From contig JAWPHD010008240.1 of the NCBI GenBank assembly GCA_037043455.1, positions 53,651 to 117,650 of the forward strand: 64,000 bases of DNA. The letters run 5' to 3'. Shown piece after piece: positions 32,487 to 43,335 of the stretch (within the stretch, counting starts at the first letter, position 1; each line of letters starts with the position of its first letter). Both the position numbers and the translations under genes were made by a program. Source of the DNA: Cyrtodaria siliqua. Taxonomy: Eukaryota > Mollusca > Bivalvia > Adapedonta > Hiatellidae. The notes under the pieces are model-generated. The model was given only the letters and a program-made list of their open reading frames with translations, had not been told where the DNA came from and searched no databases.

Positions 32487-33000
32487 AGAAAGATAAAAAT
32501 ATCGGACAGGGAAAGCAACATTCAAGGACGACAGTCAACCACGAAACACAAAGACAAACACGCAAACAGACAATCGAGAAGGCAAAAGTAAATAAAAAAT
32601 GCAAACGACATCACAAACACAAAAGGGTTGACAATAGGGCTACCGCCTTGGAACGGTCAGTAGTAACAAAGGCCACTGGGGGTAGTGGGGCTGGGGGTGG
32701 GGGGGGGGGGGGTGGGGTGTTAAACCGGTTCTAGGGTGCACCAAACCTCATACTTACCCTACTATCATCCCATTAAAACAGGACAGTGTAAATAAAGAAA
32801 TCCCCGCCATGATCTAATCTCTAACTAACAAGGCAGCATCAATAGGCAATATAAGTAAAACACAAATATGCTCGTGTAAATATAATACAAAAACACAATA
32901 GCCTAGAAAGCCACAATGAAGGTACTCAATGACTTGGCAGAAGCCAGAGCAACAAGAGAATAAACCATTAAGGGCACGACAAGAAAGATCATAGACAAAG
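32487..33000 (-). mobile_element. Long RT-A 3'-region copy including the end of coding
   Basis: Runs in reverse from a GGACAGGGAAAGCAACATTC block through CGCCTTGGAACGGTCAGTAG and CGGTTCTAGGGTGCACCAA to GACTTGGCAGAAGCCAGAG and beyond. The last part corresponds to the coding end of RT-A (VALDSAKSLS at 43350-43380), which proves the link between the dispersed repeat and the RT element. A poly(G) run of 14 at about 32699-32712 is inserted in it. Confidence 0.85.
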
Positions 33001-33815
33001 TTTTTTCTTAAATAAAAAAGGCTGAATCTCTTGTTTTCTTCCTACTACTGGAGTTGAAAACGCGAGGTTTAGGACGAAAATGCGACTGGAAATCGCGAGG
33101 TTCATCTTCACATTTTCTCGCGTTTTTCATCATAGATATGTTACAAAGACAGGAGGGAAACGTTAAATATCAATTAGAAGAAATCCCAGCACTACATCCG
33201 TTTCCAACTAACCTCCCTACCTCGATGTTATTTATGTGTGTTTTTTTTTCGAGGAAATCCACTAGCTGAATTCCACTGCATCTATCAATAACTTTAATGT
33301 CAGCTGGGTTTCCCGAATTTCTTTCTTGGCGTGATATCGTAATAAGAACACATGCGCACTTTTTAAACATGCGAATGCTAATTAAAGTGTCTGCTTGTCA
33401 AATTACTACACCATTTGAAATAAAACAAGATATCGTCAGCCTTTTAGTACCTGTCAGTATGAATCTACCGTTGGAAATGATTTTTATCATTATCCAATTG
33501 ACTTGAAAACTATGCTAACAGAACAGTTTCGTTAAGATCGTTAACAAATGCTGGTATTACATTAATAATGTTTTCCCTCAAACAAAAAAGGGTTGCGGTA
33601 CGTCCACATACATGTTTGTTTTTTAAAGTTAAAAGACGAATCAGTATTTCATTTTTTGTGTATTTCTTGAAAGATATATGTATGTAATTGAAAATTAATC
33701 GTTGTTTTATGTTATAAGTTTAATATTATGAAGAAATCAATGTGAACATGTTCACTAACATTAGTTCTTCTCTTTTAGGTGAAATTTTGAAATAGAAACG
33801 CGTGTCTTCTTCAAA
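33001..33815. other. No gene recognised
   Basis: Several 66-71-codon open stretches overlap on both strands around 33054-33506. None shows a recognisable domain. Sequence at 33056-33125 contains repeated TCTCGCG/CGCGAG words. Confidence 0.45.
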
Positions 33816-33817
33816 AT

Positions 33818-34022
33818 AAGTATGAAAGTCGAACAGGAAATGCAGCTTTCACAGAAAACAGCAAAGCCAAAAAACACGCAAATGGCAATGTTAACAAAAA
33901 ATAAAGACCTATGACGTCACAAACACAAAAAGGGTTGACAATAGGGCTACCGTCTTGGAACGGTCAGTGGCAAAAAAGGCCGCTGGTGGTTTAAACCAGA
34001 TTCTAGGGTGGGCCAAAGACTT
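33818..34022 (-). mobile_element. RT-A 3'-region copy
   Basis: AAAGTCGAACAGGAAATGCAG, AAAGGGTTGACAATAGGGC, ACCGTCTTGGAACGGTCAGT, GGTTTAAACCAGATTCTAGG. Confidence 0.85.
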
Positions 34023-34024
34023 CT

Positions 34025-36560
34025 AGTGAAAAAAAGTATGCTGGTATTACATTAATAATTAAAATGTGTAATTTCAGTTTAATAATCTCTATTTAGCCTT
34101 AGTTTTCACCTTCAAGTTATGTTGGTGCTATTAAGGATAACAGTGTTAGTAAGCAATACAATGATGCGTTGTAATACAATAATAGGATTATTACGAGAGA
34201 AACTTGTTCACGAAGCCTGTCGATTGGACATGCTATGTCTGCACGATCTGCACAATCTCATGAGAGGCTTTAACGTCTAGTATGGTCGTAAAGATATTGA
34301 AAGAAGATGATACAGACTTCAAGCACCCATTCTCTAGTACTAATTGTTGTATTATTACGCTTCAACGCTCGTTATAACACAGTCGCCTAGAAGACATACA
34401 AACATAGGCATTGACGTCAAACATGATACATTTTTAGTAAGATATTGATACAGAAACAAATCCAATAGACTGTAGTTTCGTATTTCTTTGTCATAAAATG
34501 AAACGGTACTATGTATATAAAGAGATTATAAACTGTACTAATCATTTGATATGCGTGTACGTATCGTATCATTAGACTTTGAGCAAACATATAGAACCAT
34601 ATCTCTTAATTTACATCAATAATTATTGTTTAACGTTTAAAATAACCAGTAATACATCAAAGTAGTGATTAATACAGGTAGTGATTAATACAGGTTATAT
34701 TTATACTGAAATAGTCTTATTAACATGTGAAGCACCAACAATAGTGAGACCGCCGGATTGCGCATTCAGGTGTACCGGAAGTAAATCAAATCCCATTGAG
34801 TCCAGTGCAATATTGTCCAAGCTTTCTAGTTAGACATTTTTCAAAATGAAGTTCAAACTAAGATTCACTTACATTTTCTTAGTCATGAGACCTGCCTCTC
34901 TAGAAAACTGGTGAGAATAGTAGGGGTCATGTGGCATATAAGCAAATAAAATTCTGATCTTTGTTGACACCGTGAACAAACTGCATTCATTCGGTATCTC
35001 TTAAATGTGTTCTACTTTCACTTCCAAAACTGTCAAGTTGACAAATAAAATCATCATACAACCAGGCAAATGGTTTTCAGCAATCACAAACAAGTCAATA
35101 AAGTCATTTCAGCCAATAAAACAGGCCTTAAATACTCAAAAATGCCTTTTATCACAAAAAAAGTTAGGGATTATATATTTGGGAACTCCTTTCGACTACA
35201 CCAGGCATGAATATCACACTACACCAGGCATGACTATCACAGTGATTTACTTCCTGTATGCCTTCAACATTTATGACTGAAACATCTAACTAAAAGGGGT
35301 GGATAATTATTTGTCTTCCAATAATAGCACGTAAAATGCTTGAGCGAGTTATGGTTCTTGTCATATACCATCATGCAGTGATAATGAACATGTATGCCAA
35401 GTTATAGACGGATGGAAATCGCCAAACTATAAGCCTGGATTTGCTATGCAATCCGGCTGAAATGAATATAGCGTACTGGAGAATAAGTGCAGGAAAAATA
35501 GTCAGAGGAGCGCCTAATTGAATGTAAAAAGAATATATGTGCCTGACCAAAGACATCAAAACGTGGTGGTTTATTGATGCCGTCCGGTTCGTTTAAGTCT
35601 ATAACTGGAATTGGGAAATATTGCAGACGGCAAACTTTTGAACTCCCAAACCGTTTATATTATGTATATGAACATTATAGTTAAGTACGAGTGTGGAGAA
35701 TAATTACGCAATAAGCGAAGCATTAAAACAGAAAGAGTACTTAAGGAAATTGTTAAAGGTAACATTAATACTGGGTCATAAAGTAGACCGATCTAAATTA
35801 ATTCACCTATGCTCTAAGTATTGGATTGTCACTAATAAAGACACTTTCACATAAACTGCCTCCGCTGTCGGTGCGATTGAATGTAGTTTTTACAAGTGAA
35901 AAAGTGAGTAAGTGAAGAATGATAATTAAATTTAAATGCAGTTAAAAACTGAAATAATTGATGGAGAAGAATTTTAGCCCAGTAGATCTTAAAATAAATA
36001 ATGTGCCAGTACTTCTGATGTGTGATGATGCCTTGGTGACAAACATGTAAAAGGACACAATTTCTATAGAGATTCATTACTGAGCAAATATCGTTACAAT
36101 TTTTCGAATTCCTCACTCGTGGATAGGTATTATTCATAATTGGAACGCTCTTCCATATACATAGTTGCAGTAAGTGCTAATAATGTGCAAGTACACCTTG
36201 TGTCTGTCTATACATATTTGACATTCCTTTTTTTATTAATATGGCTTGCAATGTAGGTTATAGGAATGCTATTGTGCAGTGGTATTTACAGGAACATTAG
36301 GTACTACGCAATACGGTGAATGTATGTACTTTTAATTTTTAGAGATGTTAAAGATCCTCGTGGAAAATGTATTTTAACTGAAGGAAGCAGAGCACATCTT
36401 ATGCAGCTATTTATCGCCATATGTTTACCTTTGGGACAAAGACACTTGTGTACTAACATAAAATACAGTCTCGATTTGAACAAAACTCCAGTGGAATAAA
36501 AATAATGGAAAATGTTCCGTTTTTAAATGTACTGGGTATAGTTGTTAGTGTAATCTGAAT
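34025..36560. other. No gene recognised
   Basis: Contains short direct duplications: GTGATTAATACAGGT near 34665-34695 and CTACACCAGGCATGA near 35198-35230. Open stretches up to 96 codons show no protein-like pattern. Confidence 0.5.
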
Positions 36561-36565
36561 ATTCT

Positions 36566-36832
36566 ATTACGTGGTCCGAGTATTAACATTTATACCCCTT
36601 CTCCAAGAAGCGAAAACGGGGTTCGATGGGGTATGAACAAATCTTAATTTCGGTTTAAAAAGTTTGCATATTGTAAAATTAAAACATTTAATAGGTAATT
36701 GTAAACAGGGTGTTGCATTTTTTTTCAGTATAAATGTTGGTAAACGTGTTTTATTGTCGAACTATCCGTTATAAAATCCTGGGAACACAAGTTTTTCCAC
36801 CGCTTAATGGAATTAAGGCGTGACCACGTGAT
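36566..36832 (-). mobile_element. ACGTGGTCC miniature element, second full copy
   Basis: Reverse match to 222-496 over its whole length: ATTACGTGGTCCGAGTATTA, the hairpin block CTTCTCCAAGAAGCGAAAAC, AAAACATTTAATAGGTAATT, AACGTGTTTTATTG and the end AATTAAGGCGTGACCACGTG. Confidence 0.75.
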
Positions 36833-37015
36833 GCTGCATAGTGAGAGGTTTAACTAACGTGAATGTATGTGATTATAATATATGCAAGAGCTCGAACTAC
36901 CAGTATTATACTGTATTATGTAACAGTCGAGTAAAAAGTTTGGCTTCACAGAACTCAGCCATCCAAAAGCTAGCATTTTAAACACCAATTCCATGTAAAC
37001 AGAAATAAATATATA

Positions 37016-37241
37016 CTCCTCAAAATAATTTAAGGACAACAAAATCGAACAGTAATAATTACTTAATCTTTAATTTTATTGATTTCATATTCATATAAAA
37101 ACTTAATACATGTGTGTAATGTAACAACTGTAAATGAATACAACTAAACCTAAAAATTGAAAAAAAGAAGTAAATTATTCATTTACGGCACTTTTAAAAA
37201 TGACCCAAATCTAAATATGGTCCCTAAATTATTTTGAGGAG
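37016..37241. mobile_element. 226-bp Tc1/mariner-type miniature element with TA duplication
   Basis: The ends CTCCTCAAAATAATTTAAGG (37016) and CTAAATTATTTTGAGGAG (ending 37241) are inverted copies of about 22 bases and are flanked by TA on both sides (37014-37015 and 37242-37243). TA target duplication is the hallmark of the Tc1/mariner superfamily. No coding capacity. It may have been moved by a mariner enzyme such as the family of the relic at 63.04-63.46 kb, but no matching ends were found there. Confidence 0.75.
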
Positions 37242-37249
37242 TATATGTA

Positions 37250-37870
37250 TTAAAATGCAACGTTTGAGACAAGACACTAACATTTACGGACAATAACATG
37301 TCCAGACAGACAAAGCTCAGTCTCCCGTCATGAATACTGGTAGCGTATATTCTTAGTACACATCTAGAGAAAAACAGTACAAAAAAGTTAGTTATTGAAG
37401 AAACTAACCCGCCAATTAACGGCAAAAATTGCACTACAAAACCGTTTATTAAAACTCTATCCATTTGTTCAGGTCATAGTATTTTTCACGGGTTCTTAAC
37501 ATTTTGGGGTTTAGCCTGGCTGGTTAAAGCCGCTTATATTGTGTCTATAGAAATTGGATCCTCGAAATATGTTATATTTATACCTCGTCGTCAGTAGGTT
37601 TAAAAGCGGTGTACATACGTTATAAAATGTGGCTGTTATTGGCGGGATAGCTACTTTATCTATTCTCTTAATAATGATTGTCGGGTTTTCTTAGAACTTC
37701 TAACGTCAACCTTTCTCATTTATAATTTACTTGTCTTCCAATAAATGTCGAAGTGAAGCTATAGTTTCTGTTAAAATTAACTCTCACGAGAGAATGACAT
37801 GACAGCACTTAAAATAGCACACGTAGCCTGTTTGTTTCCTGGTGTGCCACAAAACACGACTTAGCATACA
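37250..37870. other. No gene recognised
   Basis: Contains the small stem TTAACTCTCACGAGAGAAT near 37775-37795. Otherwise plain AT-rich sequence. Confidence 0.45.
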
Positions 37871-37873
37871 AGA

Positions 37874-39260
37874 GTTCATCATGGGTAACCATGCGAAATA
37901 GGGAAATCGCATCCGAGCGAATTTTCCTTATTTCACGTGGATAAACTCATGATGGCTTTTTCTCCCAGTTTGTGCCTACATCAGGCAAGTAACGCCAATT
38001 ACTGTGTTTGATTTGACGTCAGAATAGGAAGACGTCAACTAGTGTCATGATGTCTTAGGTAAGAGAGAGTTTTCTACCTCTTTTAGTCATGTTTAGTCAT
38101 ATGATATAGGTGTTTTCCTCATGTGAGATATCTTACATGATACGTCATGACGTCACATTAACTTGGCCTTAGTCTAGTTTCAATCAATGCAATCCTTGAA
38201 GTTTCTTATTGATTTATGCCGGAACTAAGCGCATAATGCCTCGTGGCAGAGCCTCGTTCCTGGTTGCAATTCTTACCCCTCGGATGAGCTTTCCCTATCT
38301 CACAAGGATGCGATGCTCATGATGGTTGATTGAATTGGATTTTATAGTCGCACCAACAGCCAAGGTCATATGGCGACTTTCCAGCTTCCATTGGTGGAGG
38401 AAGACCCCAGGTGCCCCTCCGGGCAATTTTCATGTACGGGCGGGTACCTGGGTAGAACCACCGACGTTCCGCAAGCCAGCTGGTGCTCATGATGGACTCT
38501 TATAATCTCCAAAGTTTAGTCATATGAGATAAGTATTTTCCTCATGTGGTATTATAAGAATCCATCATGAGTATCCATGTGAGATAGAGAAATCTCACCC
38601 GAGGGATTAGAATTGCAACCAGGGACGAGGCTCTGCCGAGTGCCTGGTGCAATTCTGATCCCGAGGTTGAGATTTCCCTATCTCACATGGATCACTCATG
38701 ATGGATTATTTTTCTCCCATTATGTGTTTATTACCGGCATAAAATCAATGACTTTACTGATTTAACGCCAAAATAAGGCGACGTCGACGTAACGTCATGA
38801 CGTCGTAAGTCACATGTCATGTAAGATTATAAGTATCCATCATGAGTATCCATGTGAGATAGGTAAATCTCACCCGAGGGTCAGAATTGTAACCAGGGAC
38901 GAGGCTCTGCCGAGTTCCTGGTTGCAGTTCTGTTCCCGAGGGTGAGATTTACCTATGTCACATGGATAAACTCATGGTGGATTATTTTTCTTGCATATCA
39001 ATGACATTTTGTGCATCGACGTCACCAATAACTATCATTTTAATGTGTTTTAACACAATGACGTCATGCATCTGTTCACGTTATTGACGTCATTATTGTT
39101 GCGCGTGAATTTTATCTCGACCCTAGGGTGAGATGGAAATATCTAGCCCCGGTAAAATGACGGATATCTTTGTCCGGTATGCAAGAATATAAGAATCCTT
39201 TATGAGTATGCATGTGAGATAGGAAATCTTACATGGATCGTCGTGACGTCATGTAGATGT
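37874..39260. repeat. Cluster of foldback elements (FB9), left part
   Basis: Foldbacks with the outer end CATCATGAGTATCCATGTGA lie at 37876-37957 (short form), 38242-38325 (right arm only), 38551-38705 and 38826-38975. Full forms have arms of about 75 bases that carry GAGATAGAGAAATCTCACCC and a centre with CGAGGCTCTGCCGAG. The last two full copies are a tandem pair with a 275-base period. Spacers carry several GACGTC and TGACGTCA words. No open frame is supported. Confidence 0.85.
38326..38483 (+). mobile_element. 158-bp SINE-like insertion with 12-bp target duplication
   Basis: Flanked by TGCTCATGATGG at 38314-38325 and again at 38484-38495. The insert (GTCGCACCAACAGCCAAGGT, GGTGGAGGAAGACCCCAGGT, GGGTACCTGGGTAGAACCAC, GCAAGCCAGCTG) is G+C-richer than its surroundings. 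It sits in the right arm of a foldback copy. I associate this sequence with a repeat widespread in bivalve genomes; that is recall, not a search. No tRNA boxes were clear. Confidence 0.7.
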
Positions 39261-39264
39261 CCAC

Positions 39265-40660
39265 TATCTCATATGATCAAAAATGGGAGTATCTGTCTTA
39301 AATGTATTATATCGATTAAATTCTAATCGTGTAACAATTTCTTGATAAACATGCATTCCTTACCTGTTTTGAAATGTTGTATTTTAATTCCTATACTTTT
39401 AAATAGACGACATATGGACGTTGGGTATTTGCATGTAATTTAGTTATTGCTTTCTTGTATACATGTTCATTGATTAAACTGAAATATGCTTTTCAGATTG
39501 TTAATTCAAAGCACTATTTTTTTATTTAGTCACACATACAACGCAATATCCATGAATACGTATTATACTATGTTATGTTAGATATCTGGGGATACCGATG
39601 TAATTATAAGTTGCTAACAGAAATGTAGTACTCGACAAAACATTCTAAAGCTCAGCAAAATAAATGGAAAACAATTAATAAAACATACTAGGAAGAGGCT
39701 TTTTAAATTAGCGTTATGGAAAACTAGGTGACAAACAGGGTTTTATCTAAATGATATTCTGATGTCATTTTATATTGGAACAGCCCAACGTTAGCACATT
39801 TGTAGGTCAACTGTTTTAGTAGCCTGCCTAAACAGTACAAAGTAATTAGCTCTGTCGCAAATCCAAATCGTCAAACACGTGAAGTGCAGAATTATTCTAA
39901 ATAACATCCACATTTTATGGAAAGCAAAGCTTCGCTCAACATGTCAAAAATTCCAGAGTAGTTCTGTCAAAACAATGGCGTTGAGAGGTTATAGTAAGAT
40001 CGTTATCCAATAGTCCAAGACTTTCGTCTACTTTTGGATCGGGTGTTATTATTCATTATATACTATACTGCGTTGTTTGTATAGGGATAGTAGTCATAAC
40101 TACATAATGCCGATAGGTTACAACACAAATATTTGCGTACAATAATGGGATTCTTAATGAAAAACTATATTTCAGCTATACAATGACAACCCAGAACAGC
40201 AACATAGCCCAGAGGAGAATTTCACGAAACATGTTGACGCAGTGGCCTAACGGCTTGTCATATCAGTTGTTCCTCTTATTTAAAGCTGAAATTGTTCGAA
40301 CTGCCTTAAAGCACGAACTATTTTCTGACTATAACGCAAAAGCAATGAGAAAAAAGTATAATTTTCAAATTGTGAAATATTAATGATGTCTATCCTGCAA
40401 TTGATGGGTCTGTTTGATATTAAGGATTACATTTCAATGTAAAAGTACGATGTTGCTGATAATTGATATGCCTTCGTCGTCTGTTTCTTTTGATCAATAT
40501 TTGAAACAATCCAGGGCTAAACTACAATAAAGACCCTAGTGTGGTCTGTTTGATAATATGTTTTCTAGTAAAAATATTATATCTGTACACAAATAAGTTA
40601 GAATGCACAGATAGGAACATCTTGTTCATGCATTGAACGGATAAATACAAGAGTTTGGAA
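39265..40660. other. No gene recognised
   Basis: AT-rich sequence between two foldback clusters. The 66-codon open stretch at 40183-40383 has no recognisable feature. Confidence 0.5.
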
Positions 40661-40663
40661 ACA

Positions 40664-40745
40664 GCCGAACACGATAAATATGAAAAACTGCAGTCTCGGA
40701 TTGATTGAGACTGTTCATGAACGGTAGTGAAATACGCTTGCTACC
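40664..40745 (-). repeat. Dispersed repeat family C2, partial copy
   Basis: GCCGAACACGATAAATATG, CTGCAGTCTCGGATTG and GACTGTTCATGAACGGTAGT match the end of 21215-21560 in reverse. Confidence 0.55.
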
Positions 40746-40844
40746 GTTCACGTTCATTTTCTACAGTATGTTCGTTGATATCCAACATATTTTCAAATGA
40801 TACTCATTCTTATGTTTCTTTCATTTTCTGTATATAAGTAGGCA

Positions 40845-40955
40845 TAGCGGTGGAACAATGAATGTAACATTCACAAAACACACTCAACCAAAACCAGGCA
40901 ACCTCTACAAATATTATCGTAGATAACTAGAAGCAAAGGTTGCAACACAACAAAC
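40845..40955 (-). mobile_element. Diverged RT-A 3' end copy
   Basis: GGAACAATGAATGTAACATT, CACAAAACACACTCAACCAA and the following CAACCTCTACAAATATTA are a weak reverse match to the RT-A terminus. Confidence 0.45.
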
Positions 40956-40958
40956 AAT

Positions 40959-41560
40959 ATAAAAATCCATCATGGGTATCCATGTGAGATGAGGAAATCT
41001 CACCAGAGGGTCAGAATTGTAACTAGGGGCGAGACTCTGCCGAGTTCCTGGTTGCAGTTCTGATCCCGAGAGTGAGATTTCCCTATCTCACATGGATAAA
41101 CTCATGCTGGATTATTTTTCTCCCATTATGCGATTAGTACTGTACAACTGTATTTGATTTTACTCTAAAATAAGGCGACGTCAACAACGTGACGTCATGA
41201 CGTTTCCTGTACGAGTCACAGGAAGATTATAAGAATCTTTCATGGGTATCCGGTGAAGATAGGGAATTCCAACCCGAGGAATAAGTGTTTTTATGGGTCG
41301 GAACTGAGGCTCTGCCGAGGTTCCGATTAAAACACTTATACCGAGGGTTGGAATTCCCTATCTGAACCGAATACCAATGATAGATTTTTTTCTTGCATAT
41401 CAGAGACATGTTGTGCGCCGACGACGCCAGCTACTAACGTTTTACATATTTTCCTGCATACCGGATGTCGGCGCGCGTGAATTTTATCTCGACCATAGCT
41501 CCGGTAAAATAACGGATATCCTTGTCCGGTATGCAAGAAAGAGTTATTTCACATGAGGAA
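40959..41560. repeat. Cluster of foldback elements (FB9), right part
   Basis: Two full foldbacks at 40959-41115 and 41226-41392, period 267. The first is the CATGTGAGATGAGGAAATC form. The second is a diverged form with GTATCCGGTGAAGATAGGGA arms. Both keep GAGGCTCTGCCGAG at the centre. The tail 41440-41535 repeats 39100-39175 (GTGAATTTTATCTCGACC, CGGATATC-TTGTCCGGTATG). Confidence 0.85.
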
Positions 41561-42047
41561 AACACCTATCTTACAAGACTAGACATTGGAGAAAATGGTT
41601 TTCTCAGTGAGAAGCTGACAAGTACAGTCAAACTGAAAAGTATACAAAGTAAAGAAATGTGTTATATAAAAGGTTTTATTGCACGATAAAATATAAACTT
41701 GGACGTTTTTATCATCAAGATATGTGTAAATTATATTCCTACGACTGTTTTTATGTAAATTATTCCACAGTAAATGGGTTTATCTAAGAATCAAGACAAG
41801 ATCAAGTTAAAGTTCACGAACAGCATAAAAAATTCCATTCTCATGTAACTTATAATTACATTTCTAAAGAAGTGTTTACACTGTACAATCATTACTTTGA
41901 AAAAAAGAGACGTAACTATTAGACGAGGCTTTCCTCAGTCTTAACGAGGATACAATGAGGATATAATGATATAGTAAGAAGTACATAACAGATATTGCCG
42001 GAGAGAGTCTAAATATATTGTATATGTTAGTGAATGTATATGGATAC

Positions 42048-42131
42048 ATATTACTTGGAACGAGTTGTTTTGGCACAGGACGACGAGCATGGGAGTAGTT
42101 CTGCGACAAAACAACGAGTTCCAAGTAATAA
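42048..42131. repeat. Small foldback, 23-bp arms
   Basis: ATTACTTGGAACGAGTTGTT pairs with AACAACGAGTTCCAAGTAAT. Confidence 0.75.
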
Positions 42132-42399
42132 TTTGCAAGTTCAATAACATTTTCATTGTATACTTTCATATTGTTTTCGATCGAAATGAGTTGTTTTTAT
42201 TGTTATTTGTCATTGTATTCGTGTTATTTATATACATGTAGCTTGGATGGAATTACTTTCTTGTCATTCAATTTAATTTTGGTTACATAGTAGTGCGCGA
42301 GAAGATCTTAGAAACATTATTATTAAGTGTTATGAGCCTACCTGTTCATATAACTGTTAGTTATTGATAAATTACTTCAGTAATCAGCATTTTTTATCA

Positions 42400-43335
42400 G
42401 AGACAAGCTTATAGCTCTTATTAAAAAAGCATTCGCTAGGGATAATGCTACATTTTTGGCCTGTAATAATTTTAAAGCGTTTTTTTACTAACGGCAGTTT
42501 AGACAATTACAATAAGTGGAATTGCCAAGAAGTTTGTGAAGCACGCATCTTCCTATTAGATACTATTTTCGTCAGGTATGGAACGATCGTTTATAGGTAC
42601 GAACTGAGCACCGCTTGTCGCAGATTTGTTTTTATATTGCTATGAAAGAGATTTCATGTTGAGTCTTTCACCAGATACCCAGGCAGATATTACTGAAGCC
42701 TTTAATGACACCTCTCGGTATCTGGATGACATATTGAACATTGACAACCCTTTATTTTCTACTATGGTTAATAATATATACCCTAAAGAACTTCAATTTA
42801 AAGAAAATAACAAAGCTAATAAACAAAGTTAATATGTCTAATACTAACGCTTCTTTTCTCGATTTGCATCTCTCGAGTTGAGGACTTACATATTCGTAAT
42901 ATTTGTATAACAAAAAAAGCTACTCCATCAGGGCTACCGTTACGGTAAACTTCGTAAACCTTTGCAAAATTGTATTATCGTAACCCTGATCTTCTTTCCA
43001 AATATAAAAGTAATTTAAGAATTCATCTGCAACAACGAATATCACAACCTGACATATTGTGACGTGATTTACAAACTTCGTAAGATCCTTGGTCATGATC
43101 ACTTTCATACTATCTTTGTTAAACTTGTTAAAAGAGATTAAGACCCTATCATTTTGCAACGGACTGCATGCTTGGTGGTGGACACATTTACAGTTCGCCG
43201 CTATGCTTTCCTCTTTAATTGTGCGATGACCCGACAGGCTGTGGACCCTATGATGACGTCTTCATAAAGCCCAAAAGGACGATGACGTTTGATGTTTTTC
43301 TGCGGTCTGGTCTTGACGTGCCCTCAATGATTTAT
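42400..43335 (+). pseudogene. RT-A element: reverse transcriptase relic with YLDD box
   Basis: Translation gives DKLIALIKKAFARDNATFLA, then CQEVCEARIFLLDTIFVRYG, then TN-stop-APLVADLFLYCYERDFM after a deletion, then AFNDTSRYLDDILNIDNPLF (catalytic YLDD at 42719-42730) and NNIYPKELQF. After a gap come FLDLHLS and GYRYGKLRK. Later pieces are CDVIYKLRKILGHDHF, LQRTACMLVV, RRYAFLFNCAMT and LVALDSAKSLS (about 43350). Stops and frameshifts show it is dead. The YLDD box and block order suggest a Penelope-like RT, but I could not find a GIY-YIG or APE-type endonuclease beside it. The family is one I recall from molluscs and corals. Confidence 0.75.

Noticed and set aside
32699..32712. Poly(G) run as a G-quadruplex or regulatory element
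   Set aside because: It is a homopolymer expansion inside one RT-A copy, absent from the other copies; an assembly or slippage effect is as likely.
37874..41560. Regular hairpins with spacers considered as a CRISPR array
   Set aside because: Units are about 270 bases, variable, in eukaryotic sequence with LINEs and a transposase relic; no short identical repeats with unique spacers and no cas genes.
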